A stretch of DNA of 8,982 nucleotides, taken from contig CAUGKA010000069.1 in the NCBI GenBank assembly GCA_959599615.1, forward strand, positions 1 through 8,982. Reading direction: 5' to 3'. The first letter of the stretch is position 1; each line of letters starts with the position of its first letter. The notes under the pieces were generated by a model. The model ran no database searches, was not told the origin of the DNA, and saw only the letters and a list, made by a program, of their open reading frames with translations. Of this stretch, positions 1 through 5,545 are shown one piece after another. Origin of the DNA: an uncultured Collinsella sp. (GTDB taxonomy: Bacteria > Actinomycetota > Coriobacteriia > Coriobacteriales > Coriobacteriaceae). Position numbers and translations under genes: made by a program.

Positions 1-231
1 GGTATCGTTGACGTACTGATCCCGGCCTTCCCGCGCGTGGTTGTGACCCAGACCGATTCCGACCGCGCCCTGTCGGCAGAGGAGCTTGCCGCACTTGTGG
101 ACGCCGACAAGCTCGCGGGCGTGTATCCGAGCGTGTCCGAGGCCCTCGCTGCCTTCGATGCCGCGGGCGAGCCCTTCGTAGCAGCCGGTACCATCACCCT
201 AGCCGGCGAAGTAGCGGGGCTGCTCCGTTAA
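1..231 (+). CDS. folC: Folylpolyglutamate synthase / dihydrofolate synthase, C-terminal end (partial)
   Basis: The reading frame is open from the first base to a TAA at 229-231, giving the last 76 residues of a longer protein whose start lies outside the window. The visible part begins GIVDVLIPAF, has a T-Q-T-D-S-D-R-A-L-S-A-E-E-L stretch near residues 17-30, and ends in TITLAGEVAGLLR. This matches the C-terminal Mur-ligase-like domain of FolC, where a T-x-x-x-x-R-A-x-x-x-x-x-L segment is followed by a short final strand with a G-(S/T)-(L/I)-x-L-(A/V)-G-E pattern. FolC adds glutamate to folates (and, in bifunctional forms, to dihydropteroate) in the cytoplasm using ATP. The ATP-binding P-loop is not visible because only the tail is present, so another Mur-ligase family member remains possible. 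No U-rich terminator follows; a long inverted repeat begins 15 bp after the stop. Confidence 0.72.
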   Translation, partial: GIVDVLIPAFPRVVVTQTDSDRALSAEELAALVDADKLAGVYPSVSEALAAFDAAGEPFVAAGTITLAGEVAGLLR

Positions 232-246
232 CCCATCCCCTCATCA

Positions 247-311
247 GTTGCGGTGAAATACGGACTGTTTTACAAGCCAGAAGCCTCAAACAGTCCGTAT
301 ATCACCGCAAC
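247..311. repeat. Inverted repeat with GTTGCGGTGAAATA ends (family A, copy 1)
   Basis: Two 24-nt arms at 247-270 and 288-311 are reverse complements at 23 of 24 positions, separated by a 17-nt loop. The outer part of the arm (GTTGCGGTGAAATA) recurs in the inverted repeat at 2015-2077, while the inner part (CGGACTGTTT) does not. No T-run follows either arm, so it is not a standard intrinsic terminator, although it could still act as a 3'-end hairpin for folC. Confidence 0.85.
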
Positions 312-319
312 TCAAAAGC

Positions 320-348
320 AGTCAATTTGGGACGGGGCTTTTTGGCTG
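320..348 (+). repeat. Dispersed repeat AGTCAATTTGGGACGGGGCT (family B, copy 1)
   Basis: The first 20 bases are identical to those at 1720-1739 and match 2107-2135 on the opposite strand closely. Similarity continues through a T-run and GGCTG, with a one-base length difference from the 1720 copy. It lies 9 bp after the family A inverted repeat and 25 bp before the long hairpin at 373-534. No coding role is seen. Confidence 0.85.
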
Positions 349-372
349 CCCTGCGCCTCGAGTTGACTTGCT

Positions 373-534
373 CGCCACGAAATGGCCCTATTTACTACGT
401 TTGACCGGTAACCCTCGACCATACAGAGAATTGCGAAATCAAAACCGCAGGTAGATGGCTCGCCATTTTTCAAAAAAGACCCGCATGGTCGACTCATGCG
501 GGTTAAACGTAGTAGATAGGCCGTTTTCGTGGCG
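373..534. repeat. Long hairpin element 1: 30-bp arms around a 102-nt loop (family C)
   Basis: The arms at 373-402 and 505-534 are complementary at 26 of 30 positions, with one of the four differences a G-T wobble. The 102-nt loop (403-504) aligns without gaps to the 102-nt loop of the element at 1811-1970. The best shared part is a 31-nt core at 430-460 (ATTGCGAAATCAAAACCGCA and onward), identical at 29 of 31 positions. The arms of the two elements share no similarity. Inside the loop there is a further perfect 9-bp hairpin, ACCCGCATG at 479-487 with CATGCGGGT at 495-503. A short - strand open frame (312-578) crosses the element but has no recognisable protein features and is not called. The element could be a non-coding RNA or a small mobile palindrome. 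Confidence 0.85.
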
Positions 535-547
535 CGGCGTTTGCAAG

Positions 548-578
548 ATGTGTCAAAGGGGCTCTCCCTTTGACACAT
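548..578 (-). terminator. Perfect 13-bp hairpin after the peptidase gene, probable terminator
   Basis: ATGTGTCAAAGGG (548-560) and CCCTTTGACACAT (566-578) are perfect reverse complements around a 5-nt loop. It begins 4 bp past the stop codon of the - strand peptidase gene, where a terminator is expected. The downstream tail on the - strand is only CTTGC, so a U-tract is nearly absent; the terminator role is inferred from stem and position. Confidence 0.6.
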
Positions 579-581
579 TGC

Positions 582-1670
582 CTAGTCTAGGCGGACCGGA
601 TCGTGGGGGTAGGCGTTGAGAATCTCGACGCCGTTCTCGGTCACCAGGGCCAGGTCCTCGATGCGGACGCCGGTGCGGTCGGGGAGGTAGATGCCCGGTT
701 CGATGGAGAACGTCATGCCCGGCTCTACGACCTGCTCGTTGACGAGCGAGACGTCGCCCGGCTCGTGGTCCTGCAGGCCGATCGAGTGACCCAGGCGATG
801 CGTAAAGTATTCGCCGTAGCCCGCGTCTTCAATCACATCGCGTGCGGCGCGGTCCAGGTCGCACATGCGCACGCCCGGTGCGATGAGCGCTTCGGCGGCC
901 TCGTTGGCGCGGCGCACGATGTCGTAGATGCGTGCCGTCTCCTCGTCCGGCTCGCCCCAAAAGAACGTGCGCGTCATGTCCGAGCAATAGTTGCAGCGGC
1001 GTCCGCCAATGTCGAACAGCACCACGTCGCCGCGCTTGAGCACAGTGTCGTCGGGTTCGTGATGCGGGTCGCCGGCGTTGGCGCCAAAGCTCACGATGGG
1101 CGGAAAGCTAAAGCCCTCGCAGCCGTGCTTGCGATACAGGCCGAGCATCTGGTCGGCAATCTCGCGTTCCGTCACGCCCTCGTGGACAAGCTTAATAGCA
1201 TCGGCCATTACAGCGTCGTTAGCGGTCGAGGACGCACGCATGAGCTCCTGCTCGGTGGCATCCTTGTGGGTGCGTGCGGCGGTGACGGCAAAGTCACCCA
1301 GGAAAAACTCGCTTGCGGCGTGGCGCTCCATGAGCGGCATCAAAAAGCCGGAGCGCATGACGGTGTCGATGCCGAGCGGTTTGGTCGGATCGACCTCGCG
1401 AGCGATGGCGTCGGCCACGACATCGGTATCGGTGTGATAGGCGACGCGGGCATTGTCGTACTCGGGCAGTTGATGCAGTGCGTTGACCAGGATCACCGGC
1501 TCGGCATCGCGCACGAGCAGCACGCCGCAAAAACGCTCGAACATATCGGCATAAAAGCCGGTCAGGTAATAGATCGACCACGGGTCATTCACGAGCAGCT
1601 GCGCACCGGGGTGCTGATCCTCGAGCGCATCGAGCACGCGCGCCATGCGCTGGTCATCGACATGTGCCAT
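582..1670 (-). CDS. M24 family metallopeptidase (Xaa-Pro dipeptidase/aminopeptidase type)
   Basis: This 362-residue cytoplasmic enzyme probably removes or splits N-terminal residues next to proline. Residues 1-130 form the variable creatinase-like N-terminal domain (NDPWSIYYLTGFYADMFERF is typical of prolidases). Residues 135-350 form the pita-bread catalytic domain. All five metal ligands are visible: D220 in LFDIGG, D231 in CSDMTRTF, H295 in HRLGHSIG, E324 in SIEPGIYL and E338 in VRIEDLAL. H203/H204 in the DPHHEP stretch fits the substrate-side histidine. Length is normal for the family and nothing appears missing. The ATG is supported by AAAGGA 6 bp upstream (1677-1682) and a good -35/-10 pair above that. 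It is transcribed alone, with a hairpin just after its TAG stop, and both flanks carry the same repeat families. PepQ or PepP substrate preference cannot be told from sequence. Confidence 0.93.
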   Translation of the reverse strand: MAHVDDQRMARVLDALEDQHPGAQLLVNDPWSIYYLTGFYADMFERFCGVLLVRDAEPVILVNALHQLPEYDNARVAYHTDTDVVADAIAREVDPTKPLGIDTVMRSGFLMPLMERHAASEFFLGDFAVTAARTHKDATEQELMRASSTANDAVMADAIKLVHEGVTEREIADQMLGLYRKHGCEGFSFPPIVSFGANAGDPHHEPDDTVLKRGDVVLFDIGGRRCNYCSDMTRTFFWGEPDEETARIYDIVRRANEAAEALIAPGVRMCDLDRAARDVIEDAGYGEYFTHRLGHSIGLQDHEPGDVSLVNEQVVEPGMTFSIEPGIYLPDRTGVRIEDLALVTENGVEILNAYPHDPVRLD

Positions 1671-1676
1671 GAAACA

Positions 1677-1725
1677 TCCTTTCGCTAGGGTGTCACCATG
1701 GTATCCCCAACGCCAGGGTAGTCAA
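1677..1725 (-). promoter_or_regulatory. Promoter and ribosome binding site of the peptidase gene
   Basis: On the - strand there is TTGACT (1725-1720) as a -35 box, a 16-bp spacer, TACCAT (1703-1698) as a -10 box, and AAAGGA (1682-1677) 6 bp before the ATG. The -35 box is the edge of dispersed repeat family B (AGTCAA on the + strand), so the repeat appears to supply part of the promoter. Predicted from consensus only. Confidence 0.55.
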
Positions 1726-1812
1726 TTTGGGACGGGGCTATTTTAGCTGTGTCAAACATGCGGAATGATAGGTAAAAGTAGTCATAAGAGGGTCGTCCCG
1801 AATTAGCTGCTT
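1720..1812. repeat. Dispersed repeat family B, copy 2, with a degenerate inverted partner
   Basis: AGTCAATTTGGGACGGGGCT at 1720-1739 continues as ATTTTAGCTG to 1749. A diverged copy in the opposite orientation lies at 1794-1812 (CGTCCCGAATTAGCTGCTT); its first 15 bases pair with 1720-1734 at 12 of 15 positions. The 93-bp unit therefore looks like a small decayed palindromic element. It ends next to the left arm of long hairpin element 2. Confidence 0.7.
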
Positions 1813-1970
1813 TCAAAACTATGGCGGATTACGGGGCTGGACCTGTATTACTTGACCATTGGAAAAATTGCGAAATTAAAACCGCAGGTAGACGGCTTAT
1901 CAAAAATCGAAAAATGCCGGTATGGATGGGGGTCTCCGAATCAGCCCCGTAATCCGGCATAGTTTTGAAA
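1811..1970. repeat. Long hairpin element 2: 29-bp arms around a 102-nt loop (family C)
   Basis: The arms at 1811-1839 and 1942-1970 are complementary at 28 of 29 positions. The loop (1840-1941) is 102 nt, the same length as the loop of element 1, and carries the shared 31-nt core at 1867-1897 at the same offset (27 nt from the loop start). Over the whole loop roughly two thirds of positions match, most strongly in the core. The arms (TTTCAAAACTATGGCGGATT and onward) have no relation to the arms of element 1. No protein-coding frame was identified in it. Confidence 0.87.
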
Positions 1971-2014
1971 TGGCACTAAAGTAGGCACAATCTAAATATC
2001 GATCCCAAGGCAAG

Positions 2015-2077
2015 TTGCGGTGGAATAGTTCCTGGATGCCGGGGTTTTGGCGGAAATCAGGAACTATTTCACCGCAA
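2015..2077. repeat. Inverted repeat with TTGCGGTG ends (family A, copy 2)
   Basis: The arms TTGCGGTGGAATAGTTCCTG (2015-2034) and CAGGAACTATTTCACCGCAA (2058-2077) pair over 20 bp with one G-T wobble, around a 23-nt loop. The outer 12-13 bp match the family A copy at 247-311, but the inner part of the arm is different and is matched within its own partner arm. No T-run follows, so terminator activity is doubtful. Confidence 0.85.
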
Positions 2078-2106
2078 TTGAGGAGGGGCGGGGTGGATGG
2101 CGGGGT

Positions 2107-2135
2107 AGCTAAAAGAGCCCCGTCCCAAATTAACT
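2107..2135 (-). repeat. Dispersed repeat family B, copy 3, inverted relative to copies 1 and 2
   Basis: Its reverse complement matches 1720-1748 at 27 of 29 positions. Together the two copies bracket 1720-2135 as long inverted repeats, enclosing hairpin element 2 and inverted repeat A copy 2. It lies 2 bp from the TAA stop (2138-2140) of the DUF1667 gene, so it is the first sequence transcribed after that operon. Confidence 0.85.
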
Positions 2136-2137
2136 GC

Positions 2138-2536
2138 TTAGGCAGGGTCGATGTCCATGCTGGCGATGAGGTCGGTACCGGTGTCTAGGAGGTTGGGGAG
2201 GACTACATCGCTCATGCGGATGGGGGCTTTGACCTCTAGGCCGCGGATGAGGTCCATCGCCTGGGCGTGGAGTTCGAGCGGGATGGTTTCGGCCGTGCGC
2301 ACGGGCAGCAGCGCCTCGTCGCCGCCGGATACGGCCACGGTCGTGGTAAGCACGCGCATGGGACAGGTGAGCTCCTGATGTGCAAACTTATCACCGCGCG
2401 GGCAGCTGTTGCCGGTTACGGAGCGTACCTCTACCACGGCGCCGTCTGCGCTGCGCTCGACCTCCACGGTCAGGAGGCACTCGGATGGGCAAGTGGTGCA
2501 GTTGAACTGCAGCGTCTCGATTGCATTCGTGCTCAT
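2138..2536 (-). CDS. DUF1667 family protein, small cysteine-rich oxidoreductase partner
   Basis: This 132-residue protein has the DUF1667 pattern: C-x-x-C-P-x-x-C near residues 13-20 (CTTCPSEC), GNSCPRGDKFAHQE near 42-55, TCPMRVLTTTV near 57-67, then LPVRTAETIPLE and a C-terminal APIRMSDVVLPNLLDTGTDL segment. The cysteines suggest a metal or Fe-S site. Family members are regularly encoded after two FAD oxidoreductases, exactly as here, and are thought to be a subunit or electron-transfer partner; the biochemical role is not established. The ATG lies 3 bp after the stop of the upstream gene, with GAGGAGG 8 bp before it, so translational coupling is likely. Length is normal for the family. The gene ends directly beside a dispersed repeat. 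Confidence 0.88.
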   Translation of the reverse strand: MSTNAIETLQFNCTTCPSECLLTVEVERSADGAVVEVRSVTGNSCPRGDKFAHQELTCPMRVLTTTVAVSGGDEALLPVRTAETIPLELHAQAMDLIRGLEVKAPIRMSDVVLPNLLDTGTDLIASMDIDPA

Positions 2537-2539
2537 AGT

Positions 2540-3889
2540 CTATGCCTCCTCGACGGGATCGACGGATAGGACAATCTCGCTGGCACCCAGGTCGAGCGCT
2601 TGTTTGATGACCTTTGCCGGCAGCGGGAAGCTTTCCATAACGCTCGGCATAAGCGCGCGGACCTCGCCGCAAGCAGTTCCTCGTCGCCTGCCAGAATACG
2701 CACGCGGGCGGCGTCGACCGGTCGGCGCACGCGGAAGTTCAGCTTGGTGAGCGCCGCAGCCGTAATGCGTCCCGGCAGTGCGTATCCCGCAATGCCAGCA
2801 GGGGAGACGGTGAGCTCGCAGTCCGGAACGGCGCCCGCGCCGGTTCCCAGCGCGTACGCCGCCGCAGCTGCGCCAGCTCTCGGACTCACACGTTACGTTG
2901 TCGGCCAGGTCGTGCACGTGCAGCACGTTGCCGCAGGCAAAGATGCCCGGCACGCCCGTCTGCAAGCTCTGGTCCACCACGGCGCCGCGCGTACGTGGGT
3001 CCAGCTCCACGCCTGCGGCAACCGAAAGCTCGTTCTCGGGAATCAGCCCCACCGAAAGCAGCAGTGTGTCGCACGGAACGATGCGCTCGGTCCCGGGAAT
3101 GGGTGCAAGATGCTCGTCGACTTGGCTCACCTCGACAGCCTCCACGCGATCGTGTCCAATCACGCGCGTGACCGTGGTCGACAGATGCAGCGGAATGCCA
3201 AAGTCGTCCAGGCAGTTCTTGACGTTGCGGCGCAGGCCGTTGGCGTACGGCATGAGCTCGTACACGCCCTCGACCGAAATCCCCTCGAGCGTGCAACGGC
3301 GCGCCATGATCAGCCCGATGTCACCCGAGCCCAAAATGACGGCGCGCGAGCCGGGTTTAAGGTTTTCGATATTGATGTATCGCTGCGCCAGGCCCGCCGT
3401 AAACACACCGGCGGGACGACTGCCGGGGATCTTGATCTCGCTGCGGGTGCGCTCACGGCAACCCATGGCAAGGACGACCGCGCGCCCGGTGAGCTGCAAC
3501 ATGCCGGCGGGGCTCATGAGCGTGACGGTATGGACCTCGGTGTCTTCTGCAGGCTCGCCTGAATCAATCCCAAGCACCATGCTGCCCAAGAACAGCGCAA
3601 TGTCGGTTGCGTGCACCTGGTCGATAAAGCGCTGCGCGTACTCGGGACCGGTGAGCTCCTGTTTAAAGTGCGACAGGCCAAAGCCGGGGTGGATGCACTG
3701 GCGGAGGATTCCGCCCAGGTGCTGTTCGCGCTCCACGATGGCCACGCGTGCTCCGGCCTTATGCGCGGCCAGCGCTGCAGCCATGCCGGCGGGGCCTCCT
3801 CCGATGACGACCACGTCGAAGGCCTGCGTTGCTACCGACGCTATGGTTCCGGCCTCTGCGCGTTTGTTGCGCATATCAAACGTCGCCAT
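2540..3889 (-). CDS. FAD/NAD(P)-dependent oxidoreductase with two compensating internal frameshifts
   Basis: The 449-codon frame is continuous, but its middle is not the family sequence. Residues 25-35 hold the FAD dinucleotide fold (VVVIGGGPAG), QCIHPGFG follows near 64-71, a second fold for NAD(P) is at 186-192 (LGSGDIG), and GIFACGNVLHVHD near 315-327 is the FAD-binding C-terminal motif. After DNVTCESE (about 330-337) the frame turns Arg/Gly/Cys-rich until about residue 408, then resumes as MPSVMESFPLPAKVIKQALD. Another frame across 2669-2876 reads GAAAAAYALGTGAGAVPDCE, later LNFRVRRPVDAARVRILAGD, which is what this family has there. One indel near 2876-2882 and another near 2664-2671 explain this; a lost G in a GGG run (CTTGCGGGCGAG to CTTGCGGCGAG) is plausible for the second. 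About 71 residues are affected, so the product may be inactive, or the sequence may contain errors. The start is supported by AAGGGGGT, 1 bp after the upstream gene. Probably a subunit of a GlpA-like flavoenzyme. Confidence 0.85.
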   Translation of the reverse strand: MATFDMRNKRAEAGTIASVATQAFDVVVIGGGPAGMAAALAAHKAGARVAIVEREQHLGGILRQCIHPGFGLSHFKQELTGPEYAQRFIDQVHATDIALFLGSMVLGIDSGEPAEDTEVHTVTLMSPAGMLQLTGRAVVLAMGCRERTRSEIKIPGSRPAGVFTAGLAQRYINIENLKPGSRAVILGSGDIGLIMARRCTLEGISVEGVYELMPYANGLRRNVKNCLDDFGIPLHLSTTVTRVIGHDRVEAVEVSQVDEHLAPIPGTERIVPCDTLLLSVGLIPENELSVAAGVELDPRTRGAVVDQSLQTGVPGIFACGNVLHVHDLADNVTCESESWRSCGGVRAGNRRGRRSGLRAHRLPCWHCGIRTAGTHYGCGAHQAELPRAPTGRRRPRAYSGRRRGTACGEVRALMPSVMESFPLPAKVIKQALDLGASEIVLSVDPVEEA

Positions 3890-3890
3890 T

Positions 3891-5354
3891 CTAGCGCACC
3901 CCCTTCAGTGGTCCCTCGACCAGCCAAGATCCAGCATCTTCCAACAGCACTTCGCTGGGGTCGCAGCCCAGCTCGCGGGCAAGGATCGCAACCACGCGGC
4001 TCTGGCAAAAGCCGCTCTGGCACCGACCCATGCCCGCACGGCAGCGCCGCTTGACGCCCTCGACCGAAACCGCACCCGGGCGGCGTCGAATCGCGGCCAC
4101 GATCTCGGCCTCGGGCACTGTCTCGCAGCGGCAGACGATCTGCCCCCATGCAGGGTCGGACTCAATGAGCTCCTCCTTGCGTGCAAGCGGCGTACGGTCG
4201 AAGTCGTCCGGCGCGTGTCGAATCGGATCCCAATCGGCCCGTTCGCGCAAAGCAACGCCCGCCTCGCGCATCACGTGCTCCATGCGCTCGGCAATGGCCG
4301 GCGCGCTCGCCACGCCTGGCGACTGAATGCCCGCCGCCTGGAACAGGCCTGGCACCACGGCGGACTGCCCAATAAAGAAGTCGTTTGTTCCCTGAATGAC
4401 CGGACGCCCGCCGGCAAACGCGCGCACCACGCGGCGCGTGTCCAGATCGGGCACCAGCTTGCGTGCTCCCGTCAGCAGCGCGTTCACATCGCTTGCGTAG
4501 GTCTGCGTGTCGCCCGGCTCGCGCACGGCAGCCGTCGCGGTGATCACGGTGTTGCCGTGGACCGTGCCCGTGACGATTACGCCCTTGGACACTGGCGTGG
4601 GCACGGGGTAGAGCGGCATGAGCGCGCGCGGCTCCTTGTCCAGCACCACGATGTTGCCCTGGCGCCAGACCATCTGGAACTCCTCGGCGCCCGCCATATG
4701 CGAGATGTCCGCTGCACCGTTGCCCGCGGCGTTGATCAGATAGCGGCAGCGCACATCGCCGACAGGCGTCACCAGCGTAAAGCGCGCAGCCCCGTCGGTA
4801 GCCTCGCCGCCGGCAACCTCAATTGCTTCCACCGGAGCCGACCGAATAAACGTCACGCCGTTGGCCACGGCGTTCTCCAGCGCAGCGATGGCGACCTCAA
4901 ACGGATCCACAAAGCCAGTGGAGGGACACCACAGCGCGCACGTCGCCTCGGCACTCGCGCGTGGTTCCAGCTCGCGGATGCGCTCGGGGCCGATAATCGA
5001 CAGTTCGGGCACGCCGTTGGCCACGCCATTCTGGCGCAGCTTCTCCAGGTGTGCGCGGTCTTCGTCGTTAAACCCCAGCACCATCGAACCGGTGCGGCAA
5101 AACAAAAAGCCGAGCTCCTGGGCCCACGTGCCATATAGCTCGCAGCCGCGGGCGTTGACCTGCGCCTTTACGGTGCCCGGCGCCGGATCGTAGCCGGCGT
5201 GTACCAGGCCGCCGTTGGCCTTCGATGCGCCTAGGGCGACATCGTTGGCCGCCTCGACCACGCAAATGGTCAGGTCATAGCGCGCGAGTTGCCGCGCAAT
5301 GGCACACCCGGTGATGCCCGCGCCCACAACCGCGATATCAAACGTTTCTGTCAC
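3891..5354 (-). CDS. GlpA-like FAD-dependent oxidoreductase (DAO fold) with C-terminal [2Fe-2S] BFD-like domain
   Basis: This 487-residue protein starts with a dinucleotide fold, VVGAGITGCAIARQL (residues 9-23), followed by the DAO/glycerol-3-phosphate dehydrogenase signature GASKANGGLVHAGYD (about 42-56) and a late FAD segment, LFQAAGIQSPGVASAPAIAE. Residues 405-450 form a BFD-like domain; C408 and C410 (CRC) with C445 and C450 (CQSGFC) fit the [2Fe-2S] ligands, and C438 is an extra cysteine. Such proteins oxidise glycerol-3-phosphate or related hydroxy/amino substrates and pass electrons through the Fe-S centre, probably with the next two gene products. The substrate is not determinable here; no glycerol kinase or transporter is in view. 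The start is GTG (5354-5352), with GGGAGG 4 bp upstream. A perfect dyad, TTGACAGGCTGTCAA, lies 17 bp before the start. The stop is 1 bp from the next ATG, indicating an operon. No frame defects were seen. Confidence 0.9.
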   Translation of the reverse strand: MTETFDIAVVGAGITGCAIARQLARYDLTICVVEAANDVALGASKANGGLVHAGYDPAPGTVKAQVNARGCELYGTWAQELGFLFCRTGSMVLGFNDEDRAHLEKLRQNGVANGVPELSIIGPERIRELEPRASAEATCALWCPSTGFVDPFEVAIAALENAVANGVTFIRSAPVEAIEVAGGEATDGAARFTLVTPVGDVRCRYLINAAGNGAADISHMAGAEEFQMVWRQGNIVVLDKEPRALMPLYPVPTPVSKGVIVTGTVHGNTVITATAAVREPGDTQTYASDVNALLTGARKLVPDLDTRRVVRAFAGGRPVIQGTNDFFIGQSAVVPGLFQAAGIQSPGVASAPAIAERMEHVMREAGVALRERADWDPIRHAPDDFDRTPLARKEELIESDPAWGQIVCRCETVPEAEIVAAIRRRPGAVSVEGVKRRCRAGMGRCQSGFCQSRVVAILARELGCDPSEVLLEDAGSWLVEGPLKGVR

Positions 5355-5371
5355 AGTGCCTCCCAGACAAG

Positions 5372-5386
5372 TTGACAGGCTGTCAA
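5372..5386. promoter_or_regulatory. Perfect 15-bp dyad TTGACAGGCTGTCAA, candidate operator
   Basis: Six-base arms TTGACA and TGTCAA flank GGC. The dyad lies 17 bp upstream of the GTG of the three-gene oxidoreductase operon, between the start and any promoter, so a bound dimeric regulator could block transcription. TTGACA also resembles a -35 box, but no -10 box lies at the right distance downstream on the - strand. The regulator is unknown. Confidence 0.5.
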
Positions 5387-5545
5387 TAAGACTATCCTAC
5401 GGTCTGCAGACCCCCAGTGCAGCGGCAATGCGGCGAACAGCCCCACTGCATCCGCCAACGGCAGGCGTGGGCCGGCTCAGCACGGATGCCGGCCACGTTA
5501 GAACGCGAGATCTTCCCGCCCAACCTCGCGGTCTGCGCCGTTACC
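5387..5545. other. Non-coding stretch with palindrome and GC-rich hairpin
   Basis: No gene is supported here. GGTCTGCAGACC (5401-5412) is a perfect 12-bp palindrome. CGTGGGCCGGC (5466-5476) pairs with GCCGGCCACG (5488-5497), leaving one bulged G, as a strong hairpin with an 11-nt loop and no T-run. These may belong to the regulatory region of the divergent operon, but nothing ties them to a specific function. Confidence 0.45.

Noticed and set aside
312..578. 88-codon - strand open frame in the first repeat gap
   Set aside because: It runs through both arms of the long hairpin and the terminator hairpin and has no recognisable features; the repeat structure explains the sequence.
603..1688. 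Long + strand open frame (361 codons) opposite the peptidase gene
   Set aside because: It is a GC-driven antisense frame; the - strand carries the complete catalytic motifs, a promoter and a ribosome site.
2533..2889. Separate 118-codon gene within the second oxidoreductase
   Set aside because: Its first part is the displaced middle of the oxidoreductase, and its tail is out-of-frame sequence; it is a by-product of the two frameshifts.
2898..5138. 746-codon + strand open frame opposite the oxidoreductase genes
   Set aside because: Ser/Arg/Pro-rich composition with no domain pattern, lying antisense to two clear FAD enzymes. Its length only reflects few stop codons in GC-rich DNA.
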